A stretch of 8,295 nt of DNA from Planctomycetaceae bacterium (GTDB lineage Bacteria; Planctomycetota; Planctomycetia; Planctomycetales; Planctomycetaceae). A program made the translations under genes and the position numbers. The stretch spans positions 1 to 8,295 of the forward strand of contig JALWSL010000116.1 in NCBI GenBank assembly GCA_027080405.1, given 5' to 3'. The notes under the pieces were generated by a model that saw nothing but the letters and a program-made list of their open reading frames with translations, was not told the origin of the DNA and searched no databases. Of the stretch, positions 6,158 to 8,295 are shown piece by piece. Each line of letters starts with the position of its first letter. Position 1 is the stretch's first letter.

Positions 6158-7639
6158 ATGCGAATTGGTATCATTGCGATTCAGCATGAATCAAACACAT
6201 TTGTTCAAACCGCAACGACATGGGCGGATTTCGAACATGATGCGCTCGTTTGTGGCGACAAAGTTCGGCAGCTATTCGAAGGGGCCTTGCATGAAGTAGG
6301 CGGTTTCTTTGCCGGACTGAAACAGGCGCAGGCAGAAGCGGTTCCGATCTTTGCCGCTCGTGCCGTTCCGGGTGGTGCGGTTGCCAAAGAGACTTTCGAT
6401 CGACTGCTTGCGACGATGTTCGATCAGCTTGAAGCAGCCGGCAGGCTGGATGGATTACTGGTGGCCCCTCACGGAGCCGGCGTTTGCGAATCGGTTCGTG
6501 ATATGGATGGTTATTGGCTCGAACAGGTGCGACAGAAAATTGGGCGTTCCATTCCGATGATCTGCACACTCGATGCCCATGCGAATGTTTCCCAACGCAT
6601 GATCGATGCGTGCGACGCAACAGTTGTGTACCGCACGAATCCGCATGTCGATCAATTTGAACGGGGCGTGGAAGCGGCTGATTTGATGGTACGAACCGTG
6701 CGGGGAACGATTCGTCCAACGCAGGCGGTCTGTCTGGTTCCGGTCGCGATTAACATTGAACGGCAGCACACGGAATCGGAACCGTGCCGATCGCTGATCG
6801 GATCTGCGGATGAAATGCTCAAACTGGATCGTGTCCTTTCCAACAGTGTTGTTCTCGGTTTCCCTTATGCCGACGTGGAGGAAATGGGAGCCAGTTTCAT
6901 TGTGGTGACAGATGATGATCCAAAACTGGCGGCTGAGTTGGCCGATCAGCTTGGTCGTGAATTGGTAACACGTCGGGAAGAATTTGTTGCCCACCTGATC
7001 GGAATCGACGAAGCGATCGAGACTGCCAAAGAACTGGAAGGGCCGGTTTGTCTGCTCGATATGGGGGACAATGTTGGTGGGGGTTCTTCTGCAGACGGGA
7101 CGCTGATCCTTCACGCTTTGCAGAAACAGCCGGGAGTGAAAAGCTGTGCCTGTCTATTCGACCCGGAGGCAGCCAGGTTGACGATTGCAGCGGGAGTCGG
7201 GGCCAGCATCCCGCAATTTTCCATGGGAGGCAAACTGGATGAACGGCTTGGCCCGCCCCTGGTTGCAGATGTGGAGGTCATCGGCGTTTATGATGGAACA
7301 TTCACTGAAGAGGAAGTCCGTCATGGGGGAAAAACCGAGTACAACATGGGGCCCAGCGCCGTTGTTCAAACAGATTTCGGTGCGACGGTTCTGTTGAACA
7401 GTTTTCGAACACCGCCGTTCAGTTTGAAGCAGTTGACCTCCTGCGGGATCGATCCGAAAGAATTTCAGATTTTGATCGCCAAGGGAGTTCAGGCTCCGCT
7501 GGCAGCTTACAGTCCGGTTTGTCCGCATTCGATTCGTGTCAACACAGCAGGGCCAACTTCAGCAGATATGGAACAGCTTACCTACCGGCATCGCTGCAAA
7601 CCGTTGTTTCCATTTGAACGGGATACAGTTAATGAATAA
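6158..7639 (+). CDS. M81 family metallopeptidase (MlrC-like)
   Basis: This 493-residue protein belongs to peptidase family M81, whose namesake MlrC cleaves linearised microcystin fragments. Most members are encoded by organisms with no link to microcystin and their natural substrates are unknown. The N-terminal DUF1485 part (about 1-290) shows RIGIIAIQHESNTF (2-15), LLVAPHGAG (100-108), CTLDAHANVS (136-145) and YRTNPHVDQFERG (158-170); Glu11, Asp139, His141 and His163 are the likely zinc and catalytic residues by family. The C-terminal MlrC domain (about 298-475) shows LLDMGDNVGGGSSADGT (299-315), YNMGPSAVV (395-403), RTPPFSLKQL (417-426) and IAKGVQAPLAAY (440-451). The ATG at 6158 is preferred: GGGGG lies seven bases upstream, and a TTG at 6152 would add only Met-Gly. 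There is no signal peptide, so it is cytoplasmic. The end overlaps the next gene by 8 bp, indicating translational coupling. Confidence 0.92.
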   Translation: MRIGIIAIQHESNTFVQTATTWADFEHDALVCGDKVRQLFEGALHEVGGFFAGLKQAQAEAVPIFAARAVPGGAVAKETFDRLLATMFDQLEAAGRLDGLLVAPHGAGVCESVRDMDGYWLEQVRQKIGRSIPMICTLDAHANVSQRMIDACDATVVYRTNPHVDQFERGVEAADLMVRTVRGTIRPTQAVCLVPVAINIERQHTESEPCRSLIGSADEMLKLDRVLSNSVVLGFPYADVEEMGASFIVVTDDDPKLAAELADQLGRELVTRREEFVAHLIGIDEAIETAKELEGPVCLLDMGDNVGGGSSADGTLILHALQKQPGVKSCACLFDPEAARLTIAAGVGASIPQFSMGGKLDERLGPPLVADVEVIGVYDGTFTEEEVRHGGKTEYNMGPSAVVQTDFGATVLLNSFRTPPFSLKQLTSCGIDPKEFQILIAKGVQAPLAAYSPVCPHSIRVNTAGPTSADMEQLTYRHRCKPLFPFERDTVNE

Positions 7640-8295
7640 CAGCATTGAGCTTAAAAAAATCACTTGCCAGAGAAGACAGCCCGGCCCGAAGTTGCTCATC
7701 ACCGGCGGTGTGCATGGTGATGAATTTGAACCGATGGCCGCAATCCGTCGCCTGGCAAAACGGCTGGACAGGGAAGAATTGACAGGCACGGTAACAATGG
7801 TGCCCGTGGTCAACGAAGAAGCCTTTCTGCTCCGCAGTCGCACGGCGAGTGATGGTCTGGATTTGGCGAGAACGTGTCCGGGGAATGTGAACGGTTCGAT
7901 CACCGAGCGTGTGGCCCATCATCTTTCGAATCTCATTCAGGAAGCGGACTACTACATCGATCTGCACACCGGCGGCACAACGATGTCGATCTATCCGCTG
8001 GCCGGTTACATGCTGAATGACGACCTGAAAGTACGGGAGGCCCAGCACAAAATGGCCCAGGCGTTCAATCTGCCGCTTGTTTGGGGAACCGATCCGAATC
8101 TCGATGGCCGCTCACTTTCGGTTGCGCGGGATGCGGGAATTCCGGCCATCTATGTCGAATATCATGGGGCAGCCGTTTGTGATCCCGCGGGGGTTGATGC
8201 GATGGTCGAAGGATGCCTGAATACAATGAGTCATCTTCAGATGCTCACCCGTCCCGAAGCCGCCTCTTCTGTTTTGTACGATGTGCAGGAAACAC
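7632..8295 (+). CDS. AstE/AspA-type succinylglutamate desuccinylase/aspartoacylase family protein (3' end cut off)
   Basis: The gene runs off the right edge after 221 codons. Its ATG at 7632 lies inside the end of the M81 gene, with GGGA at 7620-7623 as a modest ribosome binding site. The family (M14-like zinc carboxypeptidase fold) removes acyl groups from N-acyl amino acids. The zinc ligands are visible: His28 and Glu31 in GGVHGDEFEP (25-34) and His112 in DLHTGG (110-115). Glu176 in YVEYHG (174-179) fits the general-base glutamate. The substrate-carboxylate motif, DLNR in aspartoacylase, reads DLARTCPG here (77-84): the Asn is Ala while Arg80 is kept, so a substrate other than N-acetylaspartate is likely (inference). 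No signal peptide is present. The family is commonly 300 or more residues, so a further C-terminal beta-rich part should follow. The overlap with M81 points to one operon and a shared degradation pathway. Confidence 0.88.
   Translation, partial: MNNSIELKKITCQRRQPGPKLLITGGVHGDEFEPMAAIRRLAKRLDREELTGTVTMVPVVNEEAFLLRSRTASDGLDLARTCPGNVNGSITERVAHHLSNLIQEADYYIDLHTGGTTMSIYPLAGYMLNDDLKVREAQHKMAQAFNLPLVWGTDPNLDGRSLSVARDAGIPAIYVEYHGAAVCDPAGVDAMVEGCLNTMSHLQMLTRPEAASSVLYDVQET

Noticed and set aside
6158..7639. Microcystin degradation function for the M81 gene
   Set aside because: No mlrA, mlrB or mlrD homologue is visible, and the M81 family is widespread in bacteria that never meet microcystin.

Overview
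The window reads as a stretch of a Planctomycetota chromosome, class Planctomycetia. The strongest sign is the adjacent pair of a planctomycete-type cytochrome c protein (PSCyt1-PSCyt2-PSD1, i.e. DUF1549/DUF1553) and a Tat-exported DUF1501 protein, a pairing that is highly expanded in this phylum. Base composition is moderate, codon use looks even across the genes, and the genes are widely spaced. The genus cannot be determined from what is visible. No phage, IS element, CRISPR array, tRNA or rRNA gene was recognised.

Layout. Positions 1-262 are a leader region with a TATAAT box and two adjacent small hairpins. Next come two plus-strand genes for exported proteins: a di-CxxCH cytochrome-like protein (263-2746) and a DUF1501 protein (2835-4325). 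A short convergent gap filled by a 17-bp degenerate tandem repeat (4362-4429) separates them from a minus-strand RraA-like gene (4440-5096). Upstream of that gene is a second GC-rich array of related sequence with a 16-bp period (5157-5204), in the opposite orientation. A divergent plus-strand UPF0047/YjbQ gene follows (5383-5817), then about 340 bp without a gene, then an overlapping pair: an M81 (MlrC-like) metallopeptidase (6158-7639) and an AstE/AspA-type zinc carboxypeptidase-fold deacylase (7632 to the right edge, cut off).

How the genes may work together. The first two are probably co-transcribed and act outside the cytoplasm, the cytochrome by the Sec route and DUF1501 by the Tat route. 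The last two overlap by 8 bp and are predicted cytoplasmic zinc hydrolases, probably acting in one small-molecule amide or peptide degradation pathway whose substrate is unknown. RraA-like and YjbQ are single-gene units with no visible pathway link to their neighbours.

I did not find a clearly new multi-gene system. The observations most worth following up are the related repeat arrays flanking the RraA-like gene in inverted orientation, the M81/AspA operon with its unusual DLAR motif, and the double-hairpin leader.
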